From positions 233,863 to 297,862 of the forward strand of contig JXTB01000073.1 in the NCBI GenBank assembly GCA_002914805.1: a stretch of 64,000 nucleotides of DNA. Direction: 5' to 3'. The number at the start of each line of letters is the position of its first letter. Positions within the stretch are counted from its first letter, which is position 1. The position numbers and the translations under genes are program-made. The stretch is from Parasponia andersonii (taxonomy: Eukaryota; Streptophyta; Magnoliopsida; Rosales; Cannabaceae). This document shows, one piece after another, positions 48,759-60,147 of this stretch. A model generated the notes under the pieces. That model saw nothing but the letters and a program-made list of their open reading frames with translations, was not told where the DNA came from and searched no databases.

Positions 48759-51700
48759 ATGAGTCGCAACAAGGTAACGCTCTCAAAGTTGCTTCTTTTC
48801 TTCAGATTTATTATTCCATTTCGAGAGCTATTTCTTAAATCTTTCATGGTGTCTGAGACTGAACTGGTCTTCATGTTGCTGACTTGACCCTTTATTTCTT
48901 TTGATCAATTTTGCCATTTCGTCAGTTTAACATCCTCTTTAGGTTTCTACCAAGCTAGACAACAATCAAGCCCTAGTTTGTGAATTTTCATAGCAAGGAT
49001 CCCTGAATTGCTACTTTTGCTATGTATTTTAGGGTTTGTTAAATAAAGAAAAAGAAATCTAATGTAGTTTCAATTTTATGTTTTTGGGTATAAGGAAACG
49101 TTGGTTTTGTTGATCGATGTTGGCCCCTCAATGCACAATCTTGTTCCAGAGATTGAAAAAGTTTGCTCTACCTTAATACAGAAAAAGGTGACACTTTTAC
49201 TTATCCTCCTTTTTTTTTTTGGGCCAATTAATTTGGACTAGTGCTGCTTTTGCAATGATTCTGTAACACTCCGTTTCGGTTTGTTTTTGTAGCTCATTTA
49301 CAGTAAATCTGATGAAGTTGGAGTTATTTTGTTTGGGACTGAAGGTATGAATTTGGCTCCTTCTTGATAGTTATTCACAAATTCTAATTACCCACCTTTT
49401 TTATTTTTTATTTTTTTATTTTTTATTTCAAATTTTTTTGGTTAACGATTGAAACGTGAAAAGAAATGTAAAGAAGTTTATCCAAACATATTTTCTTATT
49501 ACCTTTGACTTATTTTATAACGACAAGTGGCTTTGGTTCTTAGATACAAAAAATGAGTTGACAAAGGAAGTGGGTGGATATGAACACGTGGTCGTTTTAC
49601 GCGATATCAGAGTGGTTGATGTTGATCTTCTCGAAACTTTACAGCCACTCCCTAGAGGAACTCACACTGGAGATTGTATCCTCTAAATTACTACTCTTTT
49701 TTGTGGGGTTGGGGGAAGTTTCCGCCTTTACACGGTCGTTATTGTTTTGATTTTAGTATTACTGTTTGCTTGTGCCTTATGTTTTATTTCTCTTACTGCG
49801 TTGGGAGTGAAAGGTCAAAAAAACGTAATTAAGAGAAGAGGTATAAGTCATAGGATGTCCTTCAAATTGTTATTAACTGCTGCGGATTTTACACCAGTCG
49901 TCCACGTGTCATGAACTGCTGATGCTGGATTCTCCAACTGTTCACGTGCCCTTGCTACTTCGCAAATCCCTGAATTCCGAGCGAGATCAGAGAGGCGGGG
50001 ATGGCCACCTGCAAAGACTCTCCGATGCTTAAGTCAGTGGTTTTTCTTTTCGTTGTTTTTTGGTAGCAAGGAAAAAGGTGTATCAGATCAATTTACAAAC
50101 TTATCTCTTTTTTGTAAGTCCCTTTTTTTTTTAGTGTTCTAGATAGCATGTTTTTCTCTTCGAAGGCGCAGCTTTCATATATGTAGTCCTCTGATCATCA
50201 ACAGTGTTCTTCTCCATCTTTTGAGAAGTAAAAATAATATATTCTTTAGTACCTTTCACTCCCGGATCTTAACACCATCATGGACCGAGATTTCTGTGAC
50301 CTCTTCTGTACTATCGCGGCCTGATTTCCGTCGCCTCCTGTCGTTTCAATCCGTCAGGAGCGAGATTTGGGCACATCGCCGTTCTGTCAGGACGGCTTGT
50401 CCCTGCGCGCGCACCTACCCAGAAACGCATTAAATGCCCTGTCGGGGTCCGGAGCCGTGGGGCTGTCTTCCATTGCATTCAGTCTGAAGACCCTTGGGGC
50501 TTCTGTTCCCTGCGCCAGTTGAGGCGAGGGTCGGCGTTCCCAGACGGCAGACCCTCGGGGTCTCNGGGGTCTGATGATCCTTGGGGCTTCTGTTCCCTGT
50601 GTCAGTTGAGACGAGGGTCGGCGTTCCCAGACAGCAGACCCTTGGGGCCTCGGACCTCCAGCTGTCATGGACTTGAGGTCTGTCCGGTTGAGCCGTTTGG
50701 GGTCAGTGACGGATTCCGCCTTAAACTCGGAAGACCCACATGCCGATGCCGGGATCACGTGCGATCCGCGTGACCCTTCTCACGGTTCGAGGCTCGAGAA
50801 TGGGCCCCACAGGAAGTTTCCGCCTTTACACGGTCGTTATTGTTTTGATTTTAGTATTACTGTTTGCTTGTGCCTTATGTTTTATTTCTCTTACTGCGTT
50901 GGGAGTGAAAGGTCAAAAAAACGTAATTAAGAGAAGAGGTATAAGTCATAGGATGTCCTTCAAATTGTTATTAATTTCTAGACAAAATTTTGGGCATTTC
51001 TTGCTAGAAGAGAGCAGGGACCTGTTTGTGGAGTTATATAAATGCATGTCTTATGCCAGAAATTATAGTTAGTGGACTTACAATTGCATTGGTATTAAAT
51101 TTTATATCTATGAAACCTTGACTGCGGGAAGTTCTTGATGCAATAATTGTTGGGATGGATATGTTGATTAAGAAATATGGAGCAACAAACAAGGGAAAGA
51201 AACGTCTTTGTCTGATTACGAATGCGATATGCCCTATTAAAGATCCAAACGAGGGAACCAAAGATGATCAAGTCACCATAATTGCTGATCAGATGAATGC
51301 ACAAGGCATGAGAATGGAAAGTATAGTCGTTAGAGGAAGGCTTAGTGTGGAGGCAGATAAGGGAATAATGGATGAGAATGATAGACTACTGAGCATTTTT
51401 TCAAAGAGAACACGTGCAAAGCTGGTGCAGGTTGAGAGTTCAATCTCATTGCTTGGTGCACTGAGAACTCGGAATATAAATCCTGTTACGATATTCAGGG
51501 GTGATCTTGAAGTTAGTCCTAAAATGAAGATTAAGGTGAAAACTTTGGTGCTATGGAAGTAATCGTGAAGTGTTCTGTTGTTGATTTATTTGAAAATGTG
51601 TCTTCTTGTCTGCTTCTGTTTTACACCGAACTGCAATTTTTTTTTTTAATTTATTTTGTTGTATTTTATTTTATTGTGTTTTGGTTAGAGGGAAAGTGAT

Positions 51701-54700
51701 TGAGATGACGTAGTAGTTATTTTTAGACATCAAAATCACTATAGCATAATAAGTTCTGATTTTTCACGTGTTACATTCAAATGGCACACTTAATTCAGTC
51801 TGTGTGGCATGATTGTTCAATGACACATACTAAACTCGGTAACAACTCAGTGGGCCTAGATTTTGAACCATTAAAACAGCTGTAACCTAGGCAACAACAC
51901 AAGAGTTAATCACCTTGTTGGTATTCATCTGTCTATTTGTGTCTAGTCACTGGGACCCATGGTCGGAGACATTTATGCCTGTTTACTGATCTGCACCAGT
52001 ACCCCCTCTGTCGAGTAAGGATAGACAGCATGGAGCGTCAGTTTACCTGTCCATTTTAGCTCTTTATTGTATTTTGAATTTTCATACCAGTTGCATCCTT
52101 TTAAATGTTTTCTCCTCATTTTATGGCTTATGTTTGTTGTGGTATGTCTAAGTTTTCTGTATTTTTATCCTAATGTTAAGGTTTCTAAACTATTTTTTTG
52201 GCTTTTGCAAGTTATTTAGTATACTTTCTTTTTACTAAATAGAAACACTAGTAATGTCAAGTTATTCTGTTGACAACTTGGACGATGATTAGATATGGGT
52301 TTACAAGAAAACATCGGAGGAGAAAATTCCCACTTTAAAGAAGTACTCTGACAAAGCTCCACCAACTGATAAATTTGCCACGCACGAAGTCAAGGTAGAT
52401 TTTGAGTATAAAAGGGTTGAAGATCCTAGTACAGTCGTTCCACCAGAACAAAGGATAAAAGGTTATAGGTATGGGCCTCAAGTGGTTCCTATATCGTCTG
52501 CCGAATGGGATGCTGTAAAGTTTAAACCAGAAAAGAGTGTGAAGCTTCTAGGATTTACTGATGCTGGAAACATTATGCGGTAAGATCCCATCTGCTTTGT
52601 TTTTTATTTAATTTGATTTCAGTTAATCTGTTAAATGATAGTGTTTTATTGATTTTTTATGTTTCTGTCTTAACTTACATATAAATTCACCAAAGCCACT
52701 ATTACATGAAAGATGTCAATATTTTCATTCCTGAACCGGGAAATACAAGGGCCATTCTTGCTGTTTCTGCCCTAGCAAGAGCTATGAAAGAAGTTGATAA
52801 GGTAGCAATTTTGCGTTGTGTTTGGAGACAAGGACAGGGAAATGTTGTTGTGGGTGTCTTGACACCAAATATATCTGATAGGGATAACATTGTAAGTTTG
52901 CAAGTCTTAATACACAGATGACAGATTCTTTTTTGTTTTCATGGAGTTCCCGTACATTGTCATATGTTTCCTTTTGTTTTCAATGTTTATTTGTCCTGTT
53001 GATTATTTGTGCTTTTTGGTTACTGGGACGTGCAGCCCGATTCATTTTACTTCAATGTACTTCCCTTTGCTGAGGATGTTCGAGAATTTCAATTCACCTC
53101 TTTCAGCAATCTCCCAGCTTCAAGGCAACCAACAGAACAACAACAAGAGGCAGCAGATAGGTTTGTACAAATGTTTGACCTTGCACCATCTGTGAAAGAG
53201 GAAAGTCTGCTGCCTGACTTTACACCGAATCCCGTGCTGGAGGTATTCATTCACTAAATTTTCTGTGCGCCGCTGATTTATTCTCTGGGGAATCTTGGTT
53301 TCTACATTCCCAGATAGCTAGGCAATGATTACTGTTTATGCCATGAAGCTGAAAGATTATGGAGTTGCTGATTTACATTCATGAATCTTTCTTGCTGGTT
53401 TTAACCTTTTCCAAGAATAATATATATGACAGATGATCATCCTATATTTGACTTTTGGGTTTTCAAATAAGAGTAAAGCTAGTGTTAATCTTTTTCAGCG
53501 TTTCTATCGCTATCTTGAGTTGAAATCAAAGCACCCAGATGTAGCTGTACCTCCACTTGATGAAACTCTCAGGAAGATCACTGAACCTGATCCAGAATTA
53601 ATTTCTCAAAACAAGCTTGTTCTTGATGAATTTCGTAGGGCGTTTGAACTCAAAGTAAACCCAAAGGTTATTTACTGATGCACCTTTTTGTTATTTTTAT
53701 GTTTTATTTTTTTTTAACTATGTCAACAGTCAAATTAGAGGCATTGAAGGTGAAGGTTATTATGTTTGGTCAAAATAAGCAAGTAATAGGCTGCAGATTT
53801 CACATGGAGAGAAGTCAAATAAGTAGGTTGTGCAGACTTTACAACTTATTAGATAGTGAGAAAAGTCAACATATTACAACTATGTATATATCTTATAATT
53901 GAGAGTGTATATTCTGGTAGTTAGCATCCCTGAATTGTTGGGATTATGTCGTAGGAGAGTTGTCTTATTTAGCCTAGCTTTCTTCCTATATATTTGTACA
54001 TTTCTTTGGTTGAATATAAGAGTTTTTTTCCCATATTTTGATGTGGTATCAGAGCTGAATTAGGCTCTTAGGATCTATTTTTTTTTTCAGCCTTCGTTGC
54101 TCATCGTGCTCTTTTTTTTTTTCTCTCTGTTTTGATAACCGAAAACAGAGTATTTCTTCCAGCCTTTGTGCTGATTTTATTTCTAGCCTTCATTCCCTAT
54201 GTTTCAGCCTTTATTGCTGATCTTATAAACCACCTTTAAGTGGCCTAAATTGCCATATTATCTCGGCCTGCTTTGCCATTTTTTTCCAGAACCATTTTTT
54301 CTTAAACTTAGATATTTTTTCGACTCGAAAATTATGTCTACTGTTTTTGAATCTACCAATTAGCAAGTCTCTAATCCAACAACGTATGAAGTCATCAACG
54401 CTCCTGTATGAGAGTTGCAGAATATTCAATCAGGTTTAGGTTTAAACAATAAGAACTATTTGAAATGGTCTCAGTTTCTTTGAACCTTCTTGAAAGGAAA
54501 GGGCAAACTGAGTGTCACCTTGGAACGGGACCAAAACCAGATGATCCAAAATTTGCTGCATGGGACGAAGAAGATTCTATTGTGATGTCTTGGTTGTGGA
54601 ATTTGATGATACTAGAAGTCAGTGATACTTGCATGTTTTTGAAAACAGCAAAAGGGATTTGGGAGTCCTGGAGGCAGACTTATTCTAAAGTCAGAGGTGC

Positions 54701-57700
54701 TGCACAAATTTATGAGATTAAGACAAAATTCTCATCTATCAAACAAGATAACCACTCAGTCACTAAATATGTCCAGATTTTACAAAACTTATGGCAAGAA
54801 TTAGACCATCATCAGTGTGTTGAGATGAAATGCAGTGATGATGCAGCCCTTCTTAAACCATTTATGGAAAACAAGAGAACATATATCTTTCTTGCCGGAT
54901 TGAATGCTGAGTTTGATCCCATCCGAGTGCAAGTATTAGGGAAGGAAGAAATTTCTTCACTTAATGAGACAATTGCCATAATCCGTGGAGAAGAAGGACG
55001 AAGAGGAGCTATGATGGAGCTTCAATCAACAGATGGTTCAAGCTTTGGTCGCAAACGCAACAAATCCCAGAGTTGTGAAATTAGACTAGCAATAGCTGAA
55101 TGCCTATTCACGCGGAGTAGGAGGAAATAATGGACTATCAGAAGGATCAAGAACTGGTAATAAAGACTCTTTATGGTGTGCCTACTTACTGTAAGAAGCC
55201 ACGACACAACGAGGAGAGGTGCTGGAAACTTCATGGTAAGCCCTTAAATACTCAAAATACCTTTTGGACAGCAAAGAGTAATCAAGAAAGAGGGCAAAAA
55301 TATGCACATTTGACATCAACACAATCAGGAGTAAAAAGAGAATTCTCTCATGAGCGATATGAGTTCAATAAAGAAGAGATTGATAAGCTGAGGCATTTTT
55401 TAGGGACATTAGAAAAACCTACAAGTGGTATAGGTACTTTCTCCCTGGCCTTTTCAGGTAATTCTCAGTCCTATGCACTTAATGTGTCGATCTCAAAAAG
55501 AACTTGGGTAGTGGATTCTGCGGCTACAGATCATATGACTCAATCTTCTTATGGGTTTGCCTATTACAGTCCATGTCCTAGTAATAAGAAAATTACTACG
55601 GCTAATGGAACATTGGTTATAGTTGCTGGTCGTGGGGATGTAGTTATAAATCAGAACTTTATTTTAAAAAATGTTCTACATGTGCCAAAATTGTCTACAA
55701 ACCTAGTTTCAATTCATAAGCTTACAAAGGACCTGAACTGCATTGTGACTTTTTCTTCCGCGCTTTGTAAATTTCAAGACCGAAGCATAGGGACGATGAT
55801 TGGACTTGCTAGGGAGAAGAATGGGCCCTACTTTCTTGATGAACTTACTAGGCAAAATAACACTAAGGATCCTATTCCATTGTCTCTACTTGCTAGGTCT
55901 TCTGTTTCCATTAAAAATAATCTCTGGTTATATCATGTTTGTCTCGGTCATCATTCTTTCACTATTCTTAGAATAATGTTACTACTTTGTTTAAAAGACT
56001 TGATTTGGGTGCATTTCATTGCGATGTTTGTGAACTTGTAAAACATAAACATGTTTCATTTCCAATAAATAATACAAGAGCTTCAATACCTTTTACTCTA
56101 ATTCGTAGTGATATTTGGGGATTTTCCACAGTTCATAATATCTCTGGGGCTCGCTGATTTGTCTCATTTTTTGTTGATTGTACTTGAGTATCATGAGTTT
56201 TTCTCTTAAAACAGAAATCAGACGTGAGTGCCACCTTTCAAAACTTTTTCCACATGGTAAAAAATCAATTTTGGGTTGATATAAAAAGAGTTCGATCTGA
56301 TAATACTAGAGATTATTTTAATCAAGTGTTGTCACCATTCTTCAAACAAAAAGGAGTTATTCACGAGTCTTCATGCATCAACACACCACAACAAAATGGA
56401 ATAGCAGAAAGGAAAAATGGTCGTCTTCTGGTTGTTACATGAGCCTTGCTTTTCCAAAAAAAATGTTCCAAAAATTATTAGGGAGAGGTTATCTTAACTG
56501 CTATATATTTGATTAATCGATTACCCATTCAAGTTGTTAACCATAACAACCCCATGCAACTCTTTTTGAAAATTTTCCCCGACTTCAAAATAACAAATCA
56601 CCTAGTTCGTAGGGTATTTGGGTGCGCGTCTTTTTTCATATTCATTCGAACAATCGTGGGGAACTTGATCCAAGGGCTCTTAAGTGTGTTTTTGTGGGAT
56701 ATTCTTCTACATGAAAAAGGTATAAGTGTTATTATCCCCCAACAAAACGGTTCTTTATCTCTGTTGATTTAACCTTCGTTGAAATTGAGAATTACTTTCC
56801 ATATCCTTATCTTTAGGGGGAGACATCATTCATGGAAGATAAGGACAAAGACTCGTTTTTGTTTGATCTTTCATGCTTCCCATCCTCACAAAATTAAAAT
56901 CCTCCATGTCCACCATCCATTTCTGCTCATTTACCAAATGAGTCAGATCCAAGTATTCTTAGTCCATTAGAAAAAGAATAAATAGATTCAGAGTGCTACT
57001 CGCCTATTTCAGATATATTCAAGGAGGAAAGAACCCCTTGTTGAACTAATGCAAGTTCTTGATTCAGAACCAATCTCTGGTGTTGATAATATTGAGGTAA
57101 CTTCTAATTCTGAAGATTATGAAAAAATGTGCCTGTTGTTGATGATTATAATCTTTCGATTGCAATTAAAAAGGTGCTAGAAAGTGCACTTAGTGGCTTG
57201 TATATCCACTGTCTCACTGTGTCCTATGGAAAGCTATCTAATGCTCATAAAAGTTTTCTTTCCCACCTCAACACTATTACTATCCCAAAAATTGTCTTCG
57301 AAGCTTTGAGAAGTAAAAAGTGGAAAGAAGCTATGAAGGTTGAAATGGATGCGATTCAAAAGAACAAAACATGGGACTTGGTAGAACTTCCTTAAAGAAA
57401 GAGCCAATGGGATGTAAATGAGTTTTTACTATGAAAAATATAAGGCCGACGGATCACTTGAACGGTATAAGTCAAGGTTAGTAGCGAAGGGGTATACTCA
57501 AAACCTATGGAATAGATAAACATTTGCTCGTCGCAAAAATGAATACTGTAAGAAGTCTATTATCCTTAGTCGCTAATCGTGGCTAGAACTTGTAACAGTT
57601 TGATGTAAAAAATACCTTTTTATCTGGTGATCTTGATAAAGAAATCTACATGGAGATTCCTCCTGGTTTTGAGTTAGAGAAGAATAAGGTGTATAAGTTA

Positions 57701-60147
57701 AAAATGACACTTTATGGCTTAAAACAGTCTCCTAGAGCCTGGTATGGTAGGTTTGCTAGAGTAATGAAAGCTTTAGGTTATAAACAAAGTCAGGGTGATC
57801 ATAAATTCTTTGTCAAAAATTCTGCTTCAAGGAGAGTTACAGCTCTATTAGTCTATGTAGATGATATACTAGTAACAGGAGATGAATTGCAAGGCATGGA
57901 GGCATTGACAAGGTGTTTATTGCAAGAGTTTGAAATTAAAGAACTTGGTAGGTTAAAATATTTCCTCTGCATCAAAGTGGCTCACTCTCGACATGGGATT
58001 TTTATATCCTAATAGAAGTATGTGTTGGATTTATTAACCGAGACAAGGAAACTAGGGTGTAAACCTACACCCATTGAACAGAATCACAAGCTTTGTGAAG
58101 CCCCAGAAAATACAGTGGTGGATAGAGAATCCTATCAGAGATTGGTTGGCAAACTAATCTATCTTTCTTATTGTAAAGTTTAGAGGAAGGATCGTGTATT
58201 ACTACTTTATTACATGAGGTAGCTGAGTATATATGGAATGTCTCAGCCATAAAACTTAGTACAATAGAGCATAAGACACGGAAAAAAACATAGAACAAGG
58301 GGACAAGACAGCATTAGACAAACTAGCACTAATAGGAAAAGAATAAAATATTAGGAATCCAAGAAAGTGTTTTAGAGCCCATATAAGACAGTTTTCTTGT
58401 CCCCCAATAATCCTTGATTTACGAAATATTCAACATATTAAATTCAAGCAGATTGTCCAATATTTATACCAGACCAGACAACTCTTCTGCGGTAAGAATG
58501 GTGAGTCAATTTATGCATAATCCAAAAGAAATACATCTTCAAGGAGCATATTGAATTCTACAATACTTGAAAGGTATTCTTGGGAAGAGAGTGTTGTTTA
58601 GAAGAGGCAACGAATTGACATTGGAAGCATACACAGATGTAGATTATGCTGGATCAGTTGATGACAGAAGATTGATTTTAGGCTATTGTGCATTCCTTAG
58701 AGGTAACCTTGTTATATGGAGAAGTAAGAAGCAAAATGAGTTCAGAGCTATAGCATTAGGAGTCTGAGCTTCTATGGTTGAAAATAATTTTGGAGGATTT
58801 GAAGATCGCGTGGAAAGGACCTATAAAGCTATATTGTGATATCAAGTCAGCGATTAATATTGCACATAACCTTGTGCAACATGATTGCACCAAGCACGTG
58901 GAAGTAGACACTTTATAAAAGAAAATTTGGACAGCAAACTAATCTGTTCTCCATTTGTGTCAACTAATGGTCAACTTGCAGATGTGTTAACTAAAGAATT
59001 GAGTGATTCTGCATTCCAGTCTATTGTTAACAAGCTGGGAATGAAAAATATTCACTCACCAGCTTGAGGGGAAGTGTCAAAATAAGTAATTAATAGGCTG
59101 CAGATTTCACATGGAGAGAGGTCAAATAAATAGGCTGTGCAAACTTTACAACTTATTAGATGGAGAGAAAAGATAATATATTAGAGAAAAGATAATATAT
59201 TACAACTATGTATATATCTTATAATTAAGAGTGTATATTCTAGCAGTTAATATTCCTGAATTGTTGGGATTACGTCGTAGGAGAGTTTTCTTATTTAGCC
59301 TAACTTTCTTCCTATATATTTGTACATTTCTTTGGTTGAAATATAAGGGTTTTTCCCCATATTTTGACGTGTTTTGTCGCAGAAGAAATCAAGTAGACGA
59401 TCATTGTGCGAAAAACCATCTGGATCAAATGAGGGTAACGATTATGCCCTTGTTCCTGCTCAGTCTGTCAATCCCAATACTAACGAATCTACATCTTCAG
59501 TTAAGGTTGAGGAAATAGGGGATTTAACACCTAGACAAGATTTTGAAGCCATGATTGCACGCAGAGATGGTCCAATATGGGTTGATAAAGCTATTATGGA
59601 TATGAAAAACAAGATATTCAATTTAGTTGAGGATTCGCACAATGGGGATAACTATCCTAAAGCGGTAGAATGTTTAAATGCCCTTCGCAAGGGTTGTATC
59701 CTTGAGCAAGTATGCCTTCTCTCTCTCTCTCGCTCTCTCTCTCTTTCTCACTCTCTCTGTGTATTGTGACAACTATGGTTTGGCAGCAGCATTTGTTAAT
59801 GTAATGGAAATCATCTTATGCAGGAACCAAAACAATTCAATGATTTCTTACACCATCTTTGCAAATTCTGCCAGGAGAAAAACCTCAGCAGCTTTTGTGA
59901 ATTTCTTTCATCCAAGCAACTCATGTTGATATCTAAGACAGAAGCTGCAGACAGGTTAAAACTTCTTTGTTCTTCCCCTCTCTGTGAAAGTTTGTTACTT
60001 TCCAGTTTGTTTGCAGTTTATTGCTTATGAGTTCTCTTTTCGTTGATCAGTCATTAAACCGTGCTTAAATTTGTTTTCCTGAGCAGTGAAGTTACCGATG
60101 ACGAAGCTAGAATTTTTATGGTTATAGCAGAGCCAATGTTGGAGTGA
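48759..60147 (+). CDS. KU80: KU80, subunit of the Ku70/Ku80 DNA-end-binding complex
   Basis: Binds double-strand DNA ends with Ku70 in non-homologous end joining and protects telomeres; nuclear. Exons: 48759-48773, 49095-49187, 49293-49344, 49544-49675, 51132-51535, 52293-52579, 52696-52891, 53036-53242, 53499-53666, 59383-59709, 59824-59954, 60087-60147. All phases agree, giving 690 residues (Arabidopsis about 680). The order is vWA-like N domain (LVLLIDVGPSMHNLVPEIEK, VGGYEHVVVLRDIRVVD, DAIIVGMDMLIKKYG) to about residue 232, Ku beta-barrel core (KVDFEYKRVEDPS, PPEQRIKGYRYGPQVVPISS, GFTDAGNIMRHYYMKDV, NVVVGVLTPNISDRDNIPDS), helical arm (RFYRYLELKSKHPDVAVPP), then Ku80 C-terminal domain (PRQDFEAMIARRDGPIWVDK). 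No break was seen in the reading frame. Intron 4 (1.46 kb) and intron 9 (5.7 kb) are enlarged by insertions. Confidence 0.96.
49714..49876 (+). repeat. 163-bp direct repeat, copy 1 (KU80 intron 4)
   Basis: Begins GGAAGTTTCCGCCTTTACAC and ends CAAATTGTTATTAA. It is identical, base by base as read, to 50812-50974 (offset 1098). Confidence 0.95.
49877..50811. mobile_element. GC-rich LTR-like insert between the 163-bp repeats
   Basis: From 49878 it starts TGCTGCGG and ends CCCCACA, so it has TG...CA ends, but no 5-bp target duplication flanks it. It contains CACCTGCAAAGACTCTCCGA (50006-50025) and ATGCTTAAGTCAG, wording I associate with plant LTR leaders. The part at 50270-50800 is strikingly GC-rich compared with the rest of the window. 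It has no coding capacity that can be supported and one N at 50565. Best guess: a solo or partial LTR; other origins are possible. Confidence 0.6.
50492..50665. repeat. Tandem repeat, 87-bp period, inside the GC-rich insert
   Basis: CCTTGGGGCTTCTGTTCCCTG starts at 50492 and again at 50579. Both are followed by CAGTTGA, CGAGGGTCGGCGTTCCCAGA and CAGACCCT with C/T and G/A differences. The single N lies in the first unit, suggesting difficult assembly here. Confidence 0.85.
50812..50974 (+). repeat. 163-bp direct repeat, copy 2 (KU80 intron 4)
   Basis: An exact second copy of 49714-49876. The two copies bracket a 935-bp insert. Confidence 0.95.
53768..54043 (+). repeat. 5' LTR of the KU80 copia element (276 bp)
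   Basis: Starts GGTCAAAATAAGCAAGTAAT and ends CCATATTTTGATG, directly before the primer site. It matches 59075-59369 throughout. The original TG start is mutated to GG. Confidence 0.9.
54044..54055 (+). other. Primer binding site of the KU80 copia element
   Basis: TGGTATCAGAGC, the exact initiator tRNA-Met primer site, abuts the 5' LTR. Confidence 0.93.
54334..59067 (+). pseudogene. Copia gag-pol, interrupted
   Basis: Gag starts at ATG 54334 (MSTVFESTN, then TAG). Gag sequence runs to about 55130. A knuckle-like CKKPRHNEERC follows near 55190. Protease is near 55505 (WVVDSAATDHMT; the Gly of the usual DSG is Ala). GAG-pre-integrase is near 55930 (LYHVCLGHHSF). Integrase fragments lie at 56100-56440 (VRSDNTRDYFN, NGIAERKNGR). 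Reverse transcriptase is at 57290-58010 ([14 protein letters not shown]; catalytic YVDDILVTGDE near 57860). RNase H fragments lie at 58567-59067 (AYTDVDYAGSVDDRRL, QLADVLTKEL). Stops and frameshifts are frequent. Confidence 0.9.
58172..58462. mobile_element. ~290-bp insert nested in the copia pol
   Basis: The RT/RNase H connection reads ...RLVGKLIYLSY, is interrupted at about 58171, and resumes at about 58463 as YTRPD...VRMVSQFMHNP. The intervening ~291 bp starts TGTAAAG and has no copia homology. Flanks CTTAT (58167-58171) and TTTAT (58463-58467) may be a target duplication with one change. Size and TG start suggest a small solo LTR; the right end is TA rather than CA. Confidence 0.65.
59066..59074 (+). 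other. Polypurine tract of the KU80 copia element
   Basis: GAGGGGAAG directly precedes the TG start of the 3' LTR. Confidence 0.85.
59075..59369 (+). repeat. 3' LTR of the KU80 copia element (295 bp)
   Basis: Starts TGTCAAAATAAGTAATTAAT and ends CCATATTTTGACG. It is longer than the 5' LTR mainly because AGAGAAAAGATAATATATT is duplicated near 59165-59200. It ends 11 nt before the acceptor AG of KU80 exon 10. Confidence 0.92.

Larger units (their letters stand above)
53763..59374 (+). mobile_element. Ty1/copia retrotransposon in KU80 intron 9, complete but decayed
   Basis: Two LTRs (53768-54043 and 59075-59369) flank a primer site, gag, pol in copia order and a polypurine tract. The target duplication TGTTT is at 53763-53767 and 59370-59374. 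Orientation is the same as KU80. Removing the element and one TGTTT leaves a normal 109-bp intron (GTTATTTACTG ... TTATGTTTTGTCGCAG). The coding region is broken by many stops and frameshifts and by a nested insert. Confidence 0.95.

Noticed and set aside
50387..50773. Overlapping open frames on both strands in the GC-rich KU80 insert
   Set aside because: GC-rich tandem repeats suppress stop codons on both strands. The frames cross the N and show no protein-like conservation between the 87-bp units.
53690..53767. Extension of KU80 exon 9 into the following frame
   Set aside because: The frame stops at TGA just after VIY. The AAG|GTTATT donor and in-phase exon at 59383 reproduce the expected KU80 protein.
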